Under the pieces are notes generated by a model that had not been told where the DNA came from, did not search any database, and worked only from the letters and a program-made list of their open reading frames with translations. From Dama dama (Eukaryota; Chordata; Mammalia; Artiodactyla; Cervidae), in NCBI RefSeq assembly GCF_033118175.1, contig NC_083701.1, positions 52,589,001 through 52,653,000 on the forward strand: DNA of 64,000 bases, read 5' to 3'. The translations under genes and the position numbers were made by a program. Within the stretch, counting starts at the first letter, position 1, and each line of letters begins with the position of its first letter. Positions 23,429 through 36,032 of the stretch are shown piece by piece.

Positions 23429-25329
23429 GGTCTCCTTGTGTTGCTTTAGGAGAACTTTCTTAATTGAGGGAGCAAGGTGCTTAAATGTCCATATAAAATA
23501 TAAAAAGAAACACAAGAAGAAATTTAATTGTGAATTGATACATTAAATTTCTCAACATAACCCCAGCCTTGTAACCCCTATCAATCGTTCCAGCAAGAGT
23601 TATGGAAAGCTGAAAACAAAATGACTTTGAAAAAAATGTGTTTTAGGTAGCAAATATTCTCATTTATGGGCCTACAAGGGGCAGTACTGATAGAAATGGG
23701 AACAGGAAGGATTTCCCTCAAAATGAAAAGCAAATGACAGAAGTGGAAGATTAAAAATAGATTTTCAGATTAAATACTTTGAAGCATAGTATCTGTTGGG
23801 TTTTTAAAATGCAAAAGACACATGGCAGTATTTTGCTTTAAGCTTGACAAACTTAGGCTAATTTGGGACACCTGTCCCTACTGCTATTTAACATAGAACA
23901 CATAACTTGAATATATATGCAGAAACCTGAAAAGCTTAAGTAAATTTAGTATAACAAACATTTTGTAAGATTCTAGATGCAGGTGTTATGGTTAAAAAAA
24001 AAGTTAGCTTGCGAAACACTGACATGAGTAAATAGAAACTGAAATGATCTTGTGCTGTTGGAGTATAGAATAAAGCTACTGATTACCGTACCTGGCATTT
24101 TCTCTTAAGCTATAAATTTTTTCATTTATGAGAATGCAAAATTAGCTTTTCATATGTTTAGGTGCATGAAGCCATTGCTTCTGAATGCCAGGTGTTAGTC
24201 ACTACTATGATTATATCCTTGTAATAAACATTTTGTCTCTAAAACTTCCCTGTATTATCCTGCACAGAAAATAGAATCACAATATAATAGGTGCCTATTT
24301 TATTGGCATTGCCCTCATTGCCAGGCATGCATTCAAGCTCATTAAGCTTATTAATCATTAACAAGCTTATTAATCATCCCACTACTGTCAAATCTTGTGT
24401 TTAGCCAAAGACTAGGTTGGAAGAGCAAACACCTGGATTCCGGTGTGCTTTCTTTTACCATTTACCAAAATTACCTGGGGCTTTGTTTTTTAACTCTCTA
24501 TTGTTGCCAAGAATCTGAGCCATTTTGATCTCTTATTATGACAAGATATCCATGTCATCTGAAATATTTTTCTCCCCACATATTTCCAAGTTGTCAGGAT
24601 TTTTAGTTTCTCTGCTACTTACAGAAAATTTCTCATATCCACTGCTTCATTTTCAAAACACATATTAAAATGTGCAAGAAAAAAATTCCAAAATCAGACT
24701 TTTCAGTATAAGCTTTGACACCAGACACATGCACACACATACACATAGCACACATCTGTAAAACTGAGCAGCTCATCATAATCCAAGGAGGCGTTCTCAG
24801 GTACTTTTTGTTACATTGCTCAGTAGAGCTGGAGGAAGAGATAGATGTATTTATATCTTTACTAAGTGGTTCTTTATAACTATTAAGATGTCTTTAAATT
24901 AGAAAATGTAGGAGTTGGCATTTTAGAATTCATTCTGCCTTTTGGGTGATTTTTCTTTTACACAGTCTTTGGGAAAACATATTTCCCCTAAAGGAATTTA
25001 AGGGAGTTGATGGCAACTTAAAATAATAGCAATCCTATGTCAATCAAACGTTAGTTCTACAATGAAATTCCATTCAGCAGGTTTTACAGTGGGCCTAATT
25101 ACAGTACTGAACTAAATTGGTATAATTTGCAGAACTTCTTCAGATGGTAAATATCACAGACAAATACTGCCTAATGCACGCTTATGAATCCGCTATAGGA
25201 GTACCTATCTGTGTTCTCATTACTAAAAAGAAAAAATACAGAAAACCATATCTCTGTATAATGCATTGACTACAGATGTTAAAGTTTACTTTGAGAGAAA
25301 ATTCACCTCACAAAGAATTTTTAAAAACC
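23429..25329. other. No gene or repeat recognised
   Basis: About 1.9 kb with no young retrotransposon. A small tandem of TTAATCATTAACAAGCTTAT-like units near 24345-24375 is the only pattern. This is a candidate for single-copy DNA. Confidence 0.45.
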
Positions 25330-25362
25330 ATATGGAAATTAAAAAAAAAATATGGAAATTAA
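25330..25362. repeat. 13 bp direct repeat around a poly-A run
   Basis: ATATGGAAATTAA occurs at 25330-25342 and again at 25350-25362 with only seven A between. It could be a tail-only retrotransposition event or a simple 20 bp tandem duplication; the short A run favours neither. Confidence 0.8.
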
Positions 25363-25839
25363 GTAATACATGAGTTAAACTGTCTTCTTAGATAAAATTC
25401 AGTACTTAGGTAAGGACATTAAGGCCCTAGTTAAGTACCTAAGTCCTCATGGTGAAGACCAGAAGTTCAATTTTTTAACCAATTATTTCTATATCAAACA
25501 ATTGACTTTACTGTATATTTTCTAAATCCTCTATTTACACTAAGACATTAATTATGTCAATTTTTTCTTGCTGTGACATAGTGAAACTTTCTGTCAAAGG
25601 ATTATCTTACTTTCTTTATTTCTAATTCTTTTTGCTAATAATTAGTCATCTTCATTAAACATGATATCAAAAGAATTATAAGACAATAGTCAAAAATCAT
25701 AAGCAGGAATATGAGCTCTGAGCAGTAGCTATCAACACAGTTCTATGAAGTTTTCAAGACAGTCTATCAAACAGATTTAATTAATATGCTATTTTTGTGT
25801 AAAACTGTCCCCAAATTCATCAGTTTAAAACAATGACCG
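25363..25839. other. No feature recognised
   Basis: A small inverted pair, GTACTTAGG (near 25411) and CCTAGTTAAGTACCTAAG (25425-25445), could form a hairpin. Nothing else is supported. Confidence 0.4.
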
Positions 25840-26262
25840 CATGTGTTTTTGAGATCAGGAATCTAAAAATGGTTTAAATAGCTGATCCTGTTTCAGGGTC
25901 TTTTGCAAAGTTTTAGTCAAGCTGCCAGCCAGGACTCTAGTTATGTTAAAGTGTGACAGGGACTGAAGAATCTGCTCCCATGGTCAATGACACAGAGCTC
26001 AACTATGTATCACGTGGCTTCCACCATTGAACTGTGCTATTGGCTTCTTCCCAAGTAAAGGATGTAAAAGAGGGAGATATACCAAAATGGAAAACACAAA
26101 GTCTATCATAAACTAATTTCAAAAGTAACATGCCATCAATCTGTGACATCCTGTTATATAGATCAACCTAGTATAAACTGGGAATAGAATACACAGTATA
26201 TAAATACCAGAAGGCAGAGGAACAGTGGAAGCCATCTCAGAGGTAGGTGGCCACAGTGATGA
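25840..26262 (+). repeat. Ancient mammalian interspersed repeat, family not named
   Basis: The interval has the layout of a widespread mammalian repeat: a CTGTTTCAGGGTCTTTTGCA start, AAGCTGCCAGCCAGGACTCT, AGAATCTGCTCCCATGG, a block about AGTAACATGCCATCA, and an end like AAATACCAGAAGGCAGAGGA with GAAGCCATCTCAGAGG. I recall the pattern but not the family label with enough certainty to give it. Confidence 0.55.
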
Positions 26263-27589
26263 CCAAGATAAGCACATATTGCTTGTTATTTGAGAATTAA
26301 AATAAATTCCCTAAAAGTATCCTCCAATTAGCATACTAAGGTTATAGGTTAAAATACTACTTTAAAACCACTTTTCAAAAGTAAGCATGTGTTACGCTAC
26401 TTCCTATCCTTTTGGTTACCTCTGTTATTTCCAGAGCCTTTCTTCCATCTGTCGTCAAAGCAATCAGTGGAGAGTACATAACACTACTCAATTTGTGTAG
26501 TTCTGAATATTTAATATCCCTCTCCTATGCAAGATAAAAATTCTAAGTACAATTTCCCATATTTCCCCAATTCTAAGTTCCCCATATTTTATTTTTTCAG
26601 TCTGGTTATCCAGGTTCATCCTAGAAGCAATTTTATGCCATTTTAATAAAGTATTTCCATTCTTAATTTCTGTTTTTGCAACCAAGTACAAGAAATTTGA
26701 GAGATGTGTCTAAATGTAGATAGCAAGTATACACTTGCCCTAGATGGAACTTCTGAATATAAAGATTAAAAAGTCAAAAATCTATTGAAGCAAGAGAAGG
26801 TTGAAGCACTCAGTTTACATTGCACCATTTATCAAATAAATATGGGTTTGGAAATTCTATGTCAAATTCATTGCATGATATAATATAGGAAGATATTATG
26901 ATTGTTTATTTCTTTTCAAGTCTACTCTAAACTGTCAGTATTTTATGGAATAGTTGGTAGAAGTTGGAGCAGCATATAAAACATTGAGTGTTGCAAGTAG
27001 ATAAATCCTAGGGTTGTAAAAATTTGAAAAGACTTACTAAGGTTCTTTATTAGATCACGAGCCAACTTTTCAGACTCACAGTGCCTGAGAAAATTGTATT
27101 TATCTTAGTAATGTGACAAGAAATGGAAAACAACAATGCCAAAAGATCAGACCTAAAAAAATGTTTCGCTGTTTTGTTCAAGAGAATACAAAACTTTGGC
27201 TCTTTTCAGTTGCTTTTTCTCGTTTCTTATTGTAAGATCAAGCCACCTATGCTTGATCTATAAATATTATTGTGCTCCAGGCTCACCTATGGGTTCATTT
27301 TTTATTTACACTTTGTCTTATATGATCTCATCTAGCTTCATGACTTTAAATAGCATCAATATGCCAGTGCTTCCCAAATCTCCCACTGTCAGAACTTTTA
27401 TTGGAATTTCAGACTCATATATATATATATATATATAGCTACATACTTTTGGGTGATAGAATCGCATGAAATTGATAAAATCACATGAATTTTATTGTTT
27501 TTTAGGTTACCAATAAAAGACAATTTCATACATTTCAATCTAATCAATATCTTCACTTTGATGTTGAATAGTCATCTTTAGTCACAATA
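26263..27589. other. No gene; one TA microsatellite
   Basis: A (TA)10-11 tract lies at 27417-27437. Otherwise no supported element; open frames of 67-80 codons here show no family feature. Confidence 0.45.
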
Positions 27590-27747
27590 TTTAACATTTC
27601 TAAAATTTAACTCATGACTTCCCATGCCTTTAACTCCTTGTCAAACTATTCCTAATCTAAGCTTTTCATTTTAGTAAATGGCAGAACGTTTTACACAATT
27701 GTTCATGGTCAAAACCATGGAGTGATTCTTGATTTGTTTTTCCCTCT

Positions 27748-27955
27748 GGGCTTCCCCGGTGGCTCAGACAGTAAAGAATCCACCTGCAATGTGGAAGATC
27801 TGGGTTCGATCCTAGGTTGGGAAGATCCCCTGGAGGAGGGCATGGCAACCCACGCCAGTATTCTTGCCTGGAGAATCCCCATGGACAGAGGAGCCTGGCG
27901 GGCTACAGTCCATGGGGTCACAAAGAGCCGGACACGACTGAGCGACTAACCACAG
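27748..27955 (+). mobile_element. Bov-tA2-type SINE, young-looking
   Basis: Near-consensus element: head GGGCTTCCCCGGTGGCTCAG, intact B-box GGTTCGATCC, the block CATGGACAGAGGAGCCTGGC and the tail GGACACGACTGAGCGACTAA. CpG sites are still present in the tail, which fits a recent insertion. It interrupts an L2 copy. Confidence 0.96.
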
Positions 27956-28511
27956 CACAGCTCATGCCTCTAAGTATAATACATTAATAATAAGCCCTAT
28001 TTTCTCTACCACTAACATAGCCTATGACCACTTCTTTCCTTCACAAAGATTAAAATTCTGTTGAAAGCATCATTACTTCTCATTTTAGCAGCTCCTGCAT
28101 CCTCCTGACGTGTCTCTCTGTCGCTGCATATGATCAGTTTTAGAAGGCTCATTCTAGTCATATGAGGCGGCAGGGGTCAGTTAATGTAAATTACATTATG
28201 CTATCCCTTGCTTAAAACAACTAACATCTTATCAAATTTAGATAGTAAATGTTGATTATTTATCATGGCCTATGAATAGCTACACATTCTGAGTTCAGCT
28301 TATTTCTCTGACCTTATTCAGCATCATTTTTCTCTTTCTCATTATACTCCATTCACACTGATTTCTTTATTCCTCAACAGGCCAAGCTTGTTCTTCTTCT
28401 AGTATCTTACTGGAGCACTCATCTCAGATTTTTTCTGTAGTGGCATGTCTTGTCATTTATTTTCCTGTTCAAATGTCATGCCCTTAAAGCAGGCCCTGAT
28501 AATTCTATCCC

Positions 28512-28552
28512 AAGTGCTGCCTTTTAAAAAAAAAAAAAAAAGTGCTGCCTTT
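28512..28552. repeat. Poly-A insertion with 13 bp target duplication
   Basis: AAGTGCTGCCTTT stands at 28512-28524 and again at 28540-28552, and only T(A)14 lies between. The surrounding L2 copy reads through naturally if one repeat and the A run are removed. This is what an extreme 5'-truncated retrotransposon (tail only) would leave. Confidence 0.85.
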
Positions 28553-28785
28553 AGATAGAATCACTGTCTCACTTCACTGTTTTCTTTGCTTCCTAGCACT
28601 TTATTTGAACTTTTCTAAAGAACTTTCACTTATTGTCTGTTTTCCCCCATTTCCCTCCCTTACTTTCCAGAATAAAGTACTTTATAATTGGCTATCTTTC
28701 TTGACTCTCTTGATTGCTATTGTAAACACTGTGTATGTCAGGTATCAGGTAGTCAATCTATAAATATGTTGAAAGAGTGAAGAAA

Positions 28786-29079
28786 ATATATTCTATGAAC
28801 TATTAAAATGGCAAATGAAGATTATGTTTATTTCTTAAGTGGGTGATGCACTGAGAGTTCACTGAGAATGCTTTAGAATAATATATTGTGAGCAATTGTA
28901 GAAATACTTTGTGGTATTTTTTTCAGAATATTTTATAATTTTATCATGTACTTTTATAAGTATGAGTTATTCTGTAAGTTATTGTGGATGCACTTAAAAT
29001 GTAGGTCTACTTAAGTTATTGTTTAACTGCCTTAAGAGTTTGGTGTCAAGAATTAAGTTTAAATTGCAAAAGTTTGGGA
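28786..29079. other. No feature recognised
   Basis: AT-rich unassigned DNA after the L2 copy. Confidence 0.35.
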
Positions 29080-30700
29080 CTTGCTTGGTATTCCTTTTTA
29101 GCAGTTTAGTAGACTGGGCAAACTCTTAAGTTGAGTGTCTGGCCCATCCTGTTACTAAGAGAGAGTACTATGTTTATTGAGACTTCTGGATTTTGTAGGT
29201 CACAAACACATTTGGGCTTGCTGCTCCAACTCTTCTACCACAGGTGTAAATAAGAATCTTTCCCCTTACCCCTGGTGATACACTAGTGAGATTTTTGCTT
29301 TCCATCCTCAAGTGCCCAGAATTTTGGACTCTGCCACATACAGGCATTAGTTCCTATGGGAGAAGGCTTTACCAGAGACCTCAACAATGTTCCCAGTGAA
29401 TTTGAGTTTGCTACTTGGCCACTTTGGACTTCTTCTGCAAGTGAATCATTGTTCAAAGAAAGAGTTTACTCTGATAGCTGAGATGTTTAAGATAAGGGTC
29501 CCAGTGCTATTTTGGGAAATTAGGTTGCTCCTTCACAGTGGTTTAAGGAAGATTGTGTTTGGAATGTAGGTGATTCCCTCAAGTTCCTTTAAGTCTTCCC
29601 ATATCCTGTGCATAAACAGAGTTTAGAACTATAACAACCCAAAGTCAGTAGGACTGTTCGTCACCCAGAACCTTCAGGAATAAAGTTTGACTCTCCTGAG
29701 TAAGACGCAACAGTAAAATACAACAGTTAAGGTGGTAAGTGCAGGCAGAGAGTCAGAAATGGATAGGTAAAGATAATAGCTATGACCACATGGACTGTTG
29801 CAGAGACAAGGACTAGATTTGTTATCTGCATTCCTTCCTTATATTGGTATGAACATAGTTGAGTATATAAAGAAAAACACTTCATTCTCTCTATCCTTCA
29901 TTCCCCTCCTATCAAACTCAAGAAGTGTTAATAGAAGCTGAAATCATATCTTGATATTTCAGTTAAAATAAATCAAAGAAGTGTGTGGTTAAACTAGAGG
30001 AGAAGTATGTTTTACAATAAGATTGTCAAAATGAGTTTATCCTCTTATGAGGATAGGTTAGTGTGTTTTCAGTTGTTATGGTGCAAGGTTGCATAAGTAT
30101 AGTAAAGTATTTTTTTGCTATTGCCTATAATTGAAACTTCTGTAAATATAGTGCATATATCTGCCAAGACAACAAGGAATTGATTGTGGAGGCTTTAAAG
30201 TGTGCCGATTTATCTCAGCTCAAACTCTGTCTAAATCCTGAATTTCATTTCCTGTGTAGTTCTGGTGTAATGTTGACCTAACCTAGAGAAATTTACAGAT
30301 TTGGAGGGCAAAGCAAAGCAACAGTCATGCTAATGCTTAGCAGGTAGAGTTAAGGTAATGTTGCTGCTTATGTATCCTGTTGAGATTATGTTGACATGCC
30401 TTTTAGGCCTGAAGAAGCAGCCAAGTTCCGGCTCCTTCCCTCCTGTCTAGTATCCTCTTTCAACTTCTCAAATCCAGGTCAGAGTTTCATGGTCAAGTGC
30501 ATCAGCATTTTTGCAGGTCCCTTAAATTATCATATTGGAAGCTTGGGCTCCAGGTTTAACTTGTAGATTCCAGCTCATTCTTACACATTCCAGGTTGCTG
30601 CTGCTCCCTTCTTCTTCATATCATGTCTGCTTTCTTTCCAAACTGCAGATGCTGTGAGACTTTAAAGCTAGCCGCAGATGCAGGAGCCATGGACTTAGGC
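29080..30700. other. Unassigned block of higher GC
   Basis: Base composition is less AT-rich than in the neighbours, and phrase-like stretches such as CCAGAACCTTCAGGAATAAA and TCCTGTGCATAAACAGAG suggest an old dispersed element (perhaps LTR-related). I cannot name a family or show ends. No long open frame; the 60-residue frame at 29387-29569 is not convincing. Confidence 0.3.
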
Positions 30701-30978
30701 AAACTGCAGCACGAATAATTCCATAAGATTTAATTCCTATTATAATCTACTCACGTCACTCATACTGGTGGTGTTTCTTTGACTGAAACACAACTGACAC
30801 AATTATGATCAGATGGATTAAATTAATCAAATTCAGTATTTTTTAAATTGCTTACATTCTGGGTTTATTCTAGTTTTTGAAGTATTTAAAATGAATAGGA
30901 CAGTTTTAAAATACTACCTGAATTTAGCCTGGAAGACAGATACACATGTAATAATTCTATGATAATAGGGACTTATAT

Positions 30979-31184
30979 GGGCTTCCCTGGTGGCTCAGAC
31001 AGTAAAGAATCCACCTGCAATTCAGAGACATGAGTTTGATCCCTGGGTGGGGAAGATTCCCCAGAGAAGGGAATGGCTACCCACTCCAATTTCTTGCCTG
31101 GAGAATCTGATGGACAGAGGAGCCTGGCAAGCTAAAGTCCATGAGGTCACAAAGAGTCAGACATTACTGAGTGACTAACACTCA
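30979..31184 (+). mobile_element. Bov-tA SINE
   Basis: Full length with head GGGCTTCCCTGGTGGCTCAG, a mutated B-box area (AGTTTGATCCC) and the CAAAGAGTCAGACATTACTG tail. It lies 20 bp from a BovB copy in the opposite direction. Confidence 0.95.
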
Positions 31185-31203
31185 ACTCACAGACATGTAT
31201 ATT

Positions 31204-32056
31204 TCAGTTCAGTTCAGTTCAGTCACTCAGTCGTGTCCAACTCTTTGCACTCCATGAACCACACCACGCCAGGCCTCCATGTCCATCACCAACTGCCAGA
31301 GTATACCCAAACCCATGTCCATTGAGTCGGTGATGCCATCCAACCATCTCATCCTCTGTCATCCCCTTTTCCTCCTACTCTCGATCTTTCCCAGCATCAG
31401 GGTCTTTTCCAATGAGTCAGCTCTTCGCATGAGGTGGCCAAAGTACTGGAGTTTCAGCTTCAGCATCAGTCCTTCCAATGAACACCCAGGACTGATCTCC
31501 TTTAGCATGGACTGGTTGGATCCCCTTGCAGTCCAAGGGACTCTCAAGAGTCTTCTCCAACATCACAGTTCAAAAGCATCAATTCTTCAGTGCTCAGCTT
31601 TCTTTATAGTCCACTCTTACATCCATACATGACTACTGGAAAAACCATAGCCTTGACTAGATGGACCTTTGTTGGTAAAGTAACATCTCTGCTTTTTAAT
31701 ATGCTGTCCAGGTTGGTCATAACTTTCCTTCCAAGGAGTAAGCGTCTTTTAATTTCATGGCTGCAATCACCATCTGCAGTGATTTTGGAGCCCCCCAAAA
31801 TAAAGTCTGACACTGTTTCCCCATCTATTTCCCATGAAGTGATGGGACCGGATGCCATGATCTTCGTTTTCTGAATGTTGAGCTTTAAGCCAAGTTTTTC
31901 ACTCTCCTCTTTCACTTTCATCAAGAGGCTCTTTAGTTCTTCTTCACTTTCTGCCATAAGGGTGGTGTTATCTGCATATCTGTGGTTATTGATATTTCTC
32001 CCAGCAATCTTGATTCTAGCTTGTGCTTCCTTCAGCCCAGCATTTCTCATGATGTA
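31204..32056 (-). mobile_element. BovB LINE, 3' 850 bp
   Basis: Reverse complement of the BovB 3' part, from the ACTGA-repeat tail (CAGTTCAGTTCAGTTCAGTC) back into the reverse transcriptase domain. No inversion here: it stops near CATGAGAAATGCTGGG (minus strand). Relatively well preserved. No clear target duplication was found. Confidence 0.95.
31604..32050 (-). pseudogene. BovB reverse transcriptase fragment, YADD changed to YADN
   Basis: A 148-codon open frame covers the palm motif and downstream connector (residues MRNAGLKEAQ, EELKSLLMKVKEESEKLGLK, LPTKVHLVKAMVFPVVMYG). The catalytic box reads YADN, so the second essential aspartate is asparagine. The frame is short and enzymatically dead. 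The unbroken length shows this copy is among the younger BovB pieces here. Confidence 0.88.
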
Positions 32057-32671
32057 CTCATGATGGACACATATGTTTATGTATACATAAATTTTTGTAA
32101 TAAAATATAAATGTACATATACCTATATTTTTAATCACCTTGCATCATTATTTCTGTATGATTATGAATATTCCTGTATAATTATATATACACACACACA
32201 CTCTGCATCATATACAGTGGTATGGGAAAACATATGAGCAACCAGATCTACTAATACCATTGTAAGTGGGCCGAGGGGAAGTTAACATCTCAGATAAAGA
32301 GAAGTGATAAATTAAGTTGACTTTTGAAGACTGGATAAGACAGTGCCAGATTGATTGCCAACAGAAGAAATAACACCAAGATCCTGAATGCAGTGTTTCT
32401 AGCTATGTCTCCAAATTCTGAGCAAGATCTGGGTCTGCCTTGATCCCTAAACAAATATATTGAATATAAAAAATTGAGATCCTGCAGTGAGCCATCATCA
32501 CTGGTATGTCATAGTAAGATAACATTCACTGAGCAAGTATGTAATGAACAACTATATAACTAGCATACAAAACTGAACAAATAAGAAGACTAATTTTCAT
32601 AGAGCTTACTGTAGTAGGAAAGTCAAGCAATAAAATAATAAACTAGTAAACATACAATGTATTCAGGGTTT
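32057..32671. other. No feature recognised
   Basis: A short (CA)n run near 32190 and unassigned DNA. Confidence 0.4.
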
Positions 32672-33545
32672 TTTTAAATTTTCTGTTTTACAGATTTATT
32701 GATACAAAAGTAACACATAATATTACTCTGTACAACATAAGTTTTGACATATGTGTAGCTATAAAATAAAATCACCATCACAATCAAGGTAGTGACATTA
32801 ACCATCATCCCCCAAACTTTCCTCCTATCCCTTTGTCATTCTTTTCTCCCATCCCTAAGTAATCGCTGATCTGCTTTGTTATTTTAGACTAGTTTGAATT
32901 TTCTAGAAATCTTACAGAAATAGAATCCTGCTGCATCTACACTTTTTTCATCTAGCTTCTTTCAGTCAACACAGTTATTGTGAGATTCATCCATATTGCT
33001 TACTGTATCAATAGTTTGTCTTTATTGATCTGAGTTATTGTACAGAGAAACCATAATGTATCTATTTACAAATTCATGGACATTTAGTTTTTTTTTAATC
33101 CAGGTTTTGTTATTGCGAATAAAGCTGCTATGAATATTTGTGCACTAGTGTTTCCATAGACACATGATTTCATTTCTCTTGAGTAAATACCTTGGAATGG
33201 AACGGATATATCATTTTGTAACTGTATATTTAACTGTTTAAGAAGCCATTAAACTAAAATAGTTGGATCATTTTACTTTCCTATCAGCAGTGTACCAGTC
33301 TTTTTCAATTTTAGCCTTTCTAGTGAGTTTGTAGTGTTATCTCACTGTGATTTTAATTTTTATTCTCTTAATGACAAATGATTTTGGATATCATTTTATG
33401 AGTTTAGTTACCATCGGTATACTTTCTTGATTAAGGTATATTGTTCAAATCTTGTGTCCATCTTTAAAATTGAGTTATTTGGTTATTCTTATCAAATTGG
33501 AAGTGTTCTTCATGTATTCTGGTAACAAGTCCTCTGTTAGATACT
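32672..33545 (-). mobile_element. Old L1M, 3' part
   Basis: Antisense L1 landmarks in order: GTAACACATAATATTACTCT region of the 3' UTR, CAATAGTTTGTCTTTATTGA, TTGTTATTGCGAATAAAGCTGC, AGTGTACCAGTCTTTTTCAA and a final TTCATGTATTCTGGTAACAA. The ORF2 C-terminal part is full of stops. It is older than the ruminant L1 copies. Confidence 0.8.
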
Positions 33546-33983
33546 GTCTGAATCTGACTAATTATGAAGTCACAGTAACACTAAGGTGTTTTCATAAAGT
33601 TAGATAACTTGATCATTGGAACATGATAGAGAGTCCGTAAATAAAAGTGGCACATTCTTTGTGTTTTTTCTAATGCAGTCACTTTTTTCATAATTTTTTT
33701 GCAATTATTTTTTCACAACATCATTTACTTGGAGCTGTCTCTAACATTTTTAAAGGGAGAAACAGTTTCTACCATAGAACATAACACGTTAACATCTTTG
33801 AACAATATTATGATGCATAGAATATTTATGGTAAGACTTTTCTTTTTACATTAGACCAAGACAACAAGTTATTCAAGTTAAATGATAATAAAATGAATGA
33901 AATGAAAATTCTCATGGAAGTTATTTGAAGATAGTGGAAACAGTCCATTTGCTATTTTTTTTCCACAAAAGTTGATGTGAATC
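33546..33983. other. No feature recognised
   Basis: Unassigned AT-rich DNA. Confidence 0.4.
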
Positions 33984-34206
33984 GTGTGTGTGTGCATGTG
34001 CTCAAACATGTCTGACTCTTAGCAAGTCTATGGACTGTATCCCGCCAGATATAGGGATATCTATGGAATTCTCTAGGCAAGAATACTTGAGTGAGTTGCC
34101 ATTTTCTTCTCCAGGGGACCTTCCTGACTCAGGGATGGAACCCATGTCTGCTATGGCTCCTGCATTGCAGGCAGATTCTTTACTGCAAGTCATCAGAAAA
34201 GCCCCA
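33984..34206 (-). mobile_element. Bov-tA SINE, diverged
   Basis: Reverse complement, GT-rich tail at the left and a degraded head at the right (GGGGCTTTTCTGATGACTTG on the minus strand). Internal changes at the B-box suggest an old copy. Confidence 0.9.
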
Positions 34207-36032
34207 GTAATGATGGATAAGAAAATATAATACAGTAAGTTTTATAGAATATTTAAGAAGAATAATTCATTCATTGGTGAAAAGGAAAATTAAATTATGT
34301 ATATGTAATTCTCTTTAATGTCTTAGTCTCCTAATTTGTTAACTATAGATATAATTATTAATACATCATATTAATAGTGTATAGAATATAGATAATGTAT
34401 AGAATATAGATGAGTAGTGATGTATAGAATATATATAGAATAAAATGTGTTTATTAATCTATTTTAATATTTATTCTCATATATTATAAATTCCCTTTGT
34501 CATAAACATATAGAAATAGAAAACTTTTAAGAAATCTATGATATCTGAATAAGAAATATCTTTATTTCATAACAGAAAGAGCTGTGGTCACTAAGTATAT
34601 ATTACAATTATGGTACATACCCATTTGCTCCCACTCTAGTTGGAGAGAAATCGGATCTGTCTAGACTCGTTTCTTGTTTGTTATGAAAAGCAAAAAGACT
34701 GTGTTTTGGTTAATAATTATCTTTTAAGTGTTTATAATAAGTGAGGTGAAAGACAGTGGGACAGAGAGGCACAGCATGTTTAATTGACAAAACCGCATGA
34801 TCGACAATATTGTGTTATAACCGAAGAAGACTAAAATCAATTAGCAGAAAATTGTCTTCAGTCTGACTGTTCACGATAAACAATGCATAAGACTAATATC
34901 ATAGTAAATAGCATTTCCCAGAAGATGGGAAACAGAATGTTCATCTTTTCATTTCTGAAAAGTTCAAAGATGATGAAAATAGGAGCAATAAATGATAAAT
35001 TATAAAAAAGAAAACATCACAATGATATTATCAATTTTCTTATTCAAGTGAGAAAAGTCATCTGAATAATACAGATTCATAAGTCTTGGATGGGAAGTTT
35101 TGTGTTTTTTTTATTTTTATTTTTTAATGAGACCATGTCAGGTAATGATCCCTATCCTATCTTTTTTAGTTAGTCTAAGAATGGTGAAGAAAAATACATG
35201 TTGAATGGTGTGTAAGAGTCTAAGTGTTGAAGAGTATGGGGAGAAAATAAAGAGCTTTAAAAAGTGACTAAAGTATCACCGAAAACCTATTTTGTACTCA
35301 TCATTTTTATTTAGGTTCTAGATGAATTAAAACATGTACATTTGCAATGATGATCAGCAAGTAGATAAAGCTGTACATATCCTGTGCAATAACTTGTGAT
35401 TCAGACACATGATAAATTTATGGTTTATAATTGATTTTCCTTTGATATATACAGAACCCAAATTATGACATAATGTGTTGTAATCTTATTTTATAGACAA
35501 AGTGAGATTTGAGATTAACTTACTTATAAAAACAGGTATAAGGGGCCTAGTTTATTATTAATTGTTTTCATATTATGATGTTTTCTGATCAAGAACTAGC
35601 ATAGTTATTTCAGACAATATTATGTTAGACTTCATGAGTTCTTATATTTTAATTTTTATTTTGGTTTGGCTGTTCGTTTTGACTAGCATAATTTTATCAT
35701 TTTGGATAGTGTACACACACACATTATATACCCACATACATGCATACACAGTAGTTTATACCTAGTTTTACTAAAGTATTTCATGTTTATTAGAATGTAT
35801 AATTTAAATTACTACATATTTTTATTTTAGTTAAAATAACACAACAAAAGTTCAGATTTAAATTTCAAGTATGTCAAGATGAAGTTATTTGACTTAGCAT
35901 GTTTTCCAATTAAATAAGATAATATGTTATATAGCTGTATGAGTTCAAGTTTTTCTTCCTCTCATTTTCATTAGATTAATCTACCAAATCTAAAAATATT
36001 ATAATCTCTAAACACAACAATTTTCAACAATG
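34207..36032. other. No gene; one small tandem repeat
   Basis: About 34379-34441 carries three imperfect units starting GTATAGAATATA (18-25 bp period). The rest shows no supported element. Confidence 0.5.

Larger units (their letters stand above)
27590..28785 (+). mobile_element. Long L2 LINE copy, interrupted twice
   Basis: The normal L2 order can be followed over about 1.2 kb: AGTAAATGGCAGAACGTTTT and GGAGTGATTCTTGATTTGTT before a Bov-tA insertion, then AGCAGCTCCTGCATCCTCC, CCCTTGCTTAAAACAACTAA, GGCCAAGCTTGTTCTTCTTC, AATGTCATGCCCTTAAAGCA and the CAATCTATAAATATGTTGAA end. A pure poly-A insertion also lies inside. Coding frame is lost. Confidence 0.75.

Noticed and set aside
27748..27820. 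tRNA gene suggested by the GGTTCGATCC B-box
   Set aside because: It is the tRNA-derived head of a Bov-tA SINE followed by the normal SINE body; no cloverleaf or 3' terminator. The same holds for the other SINE heads.
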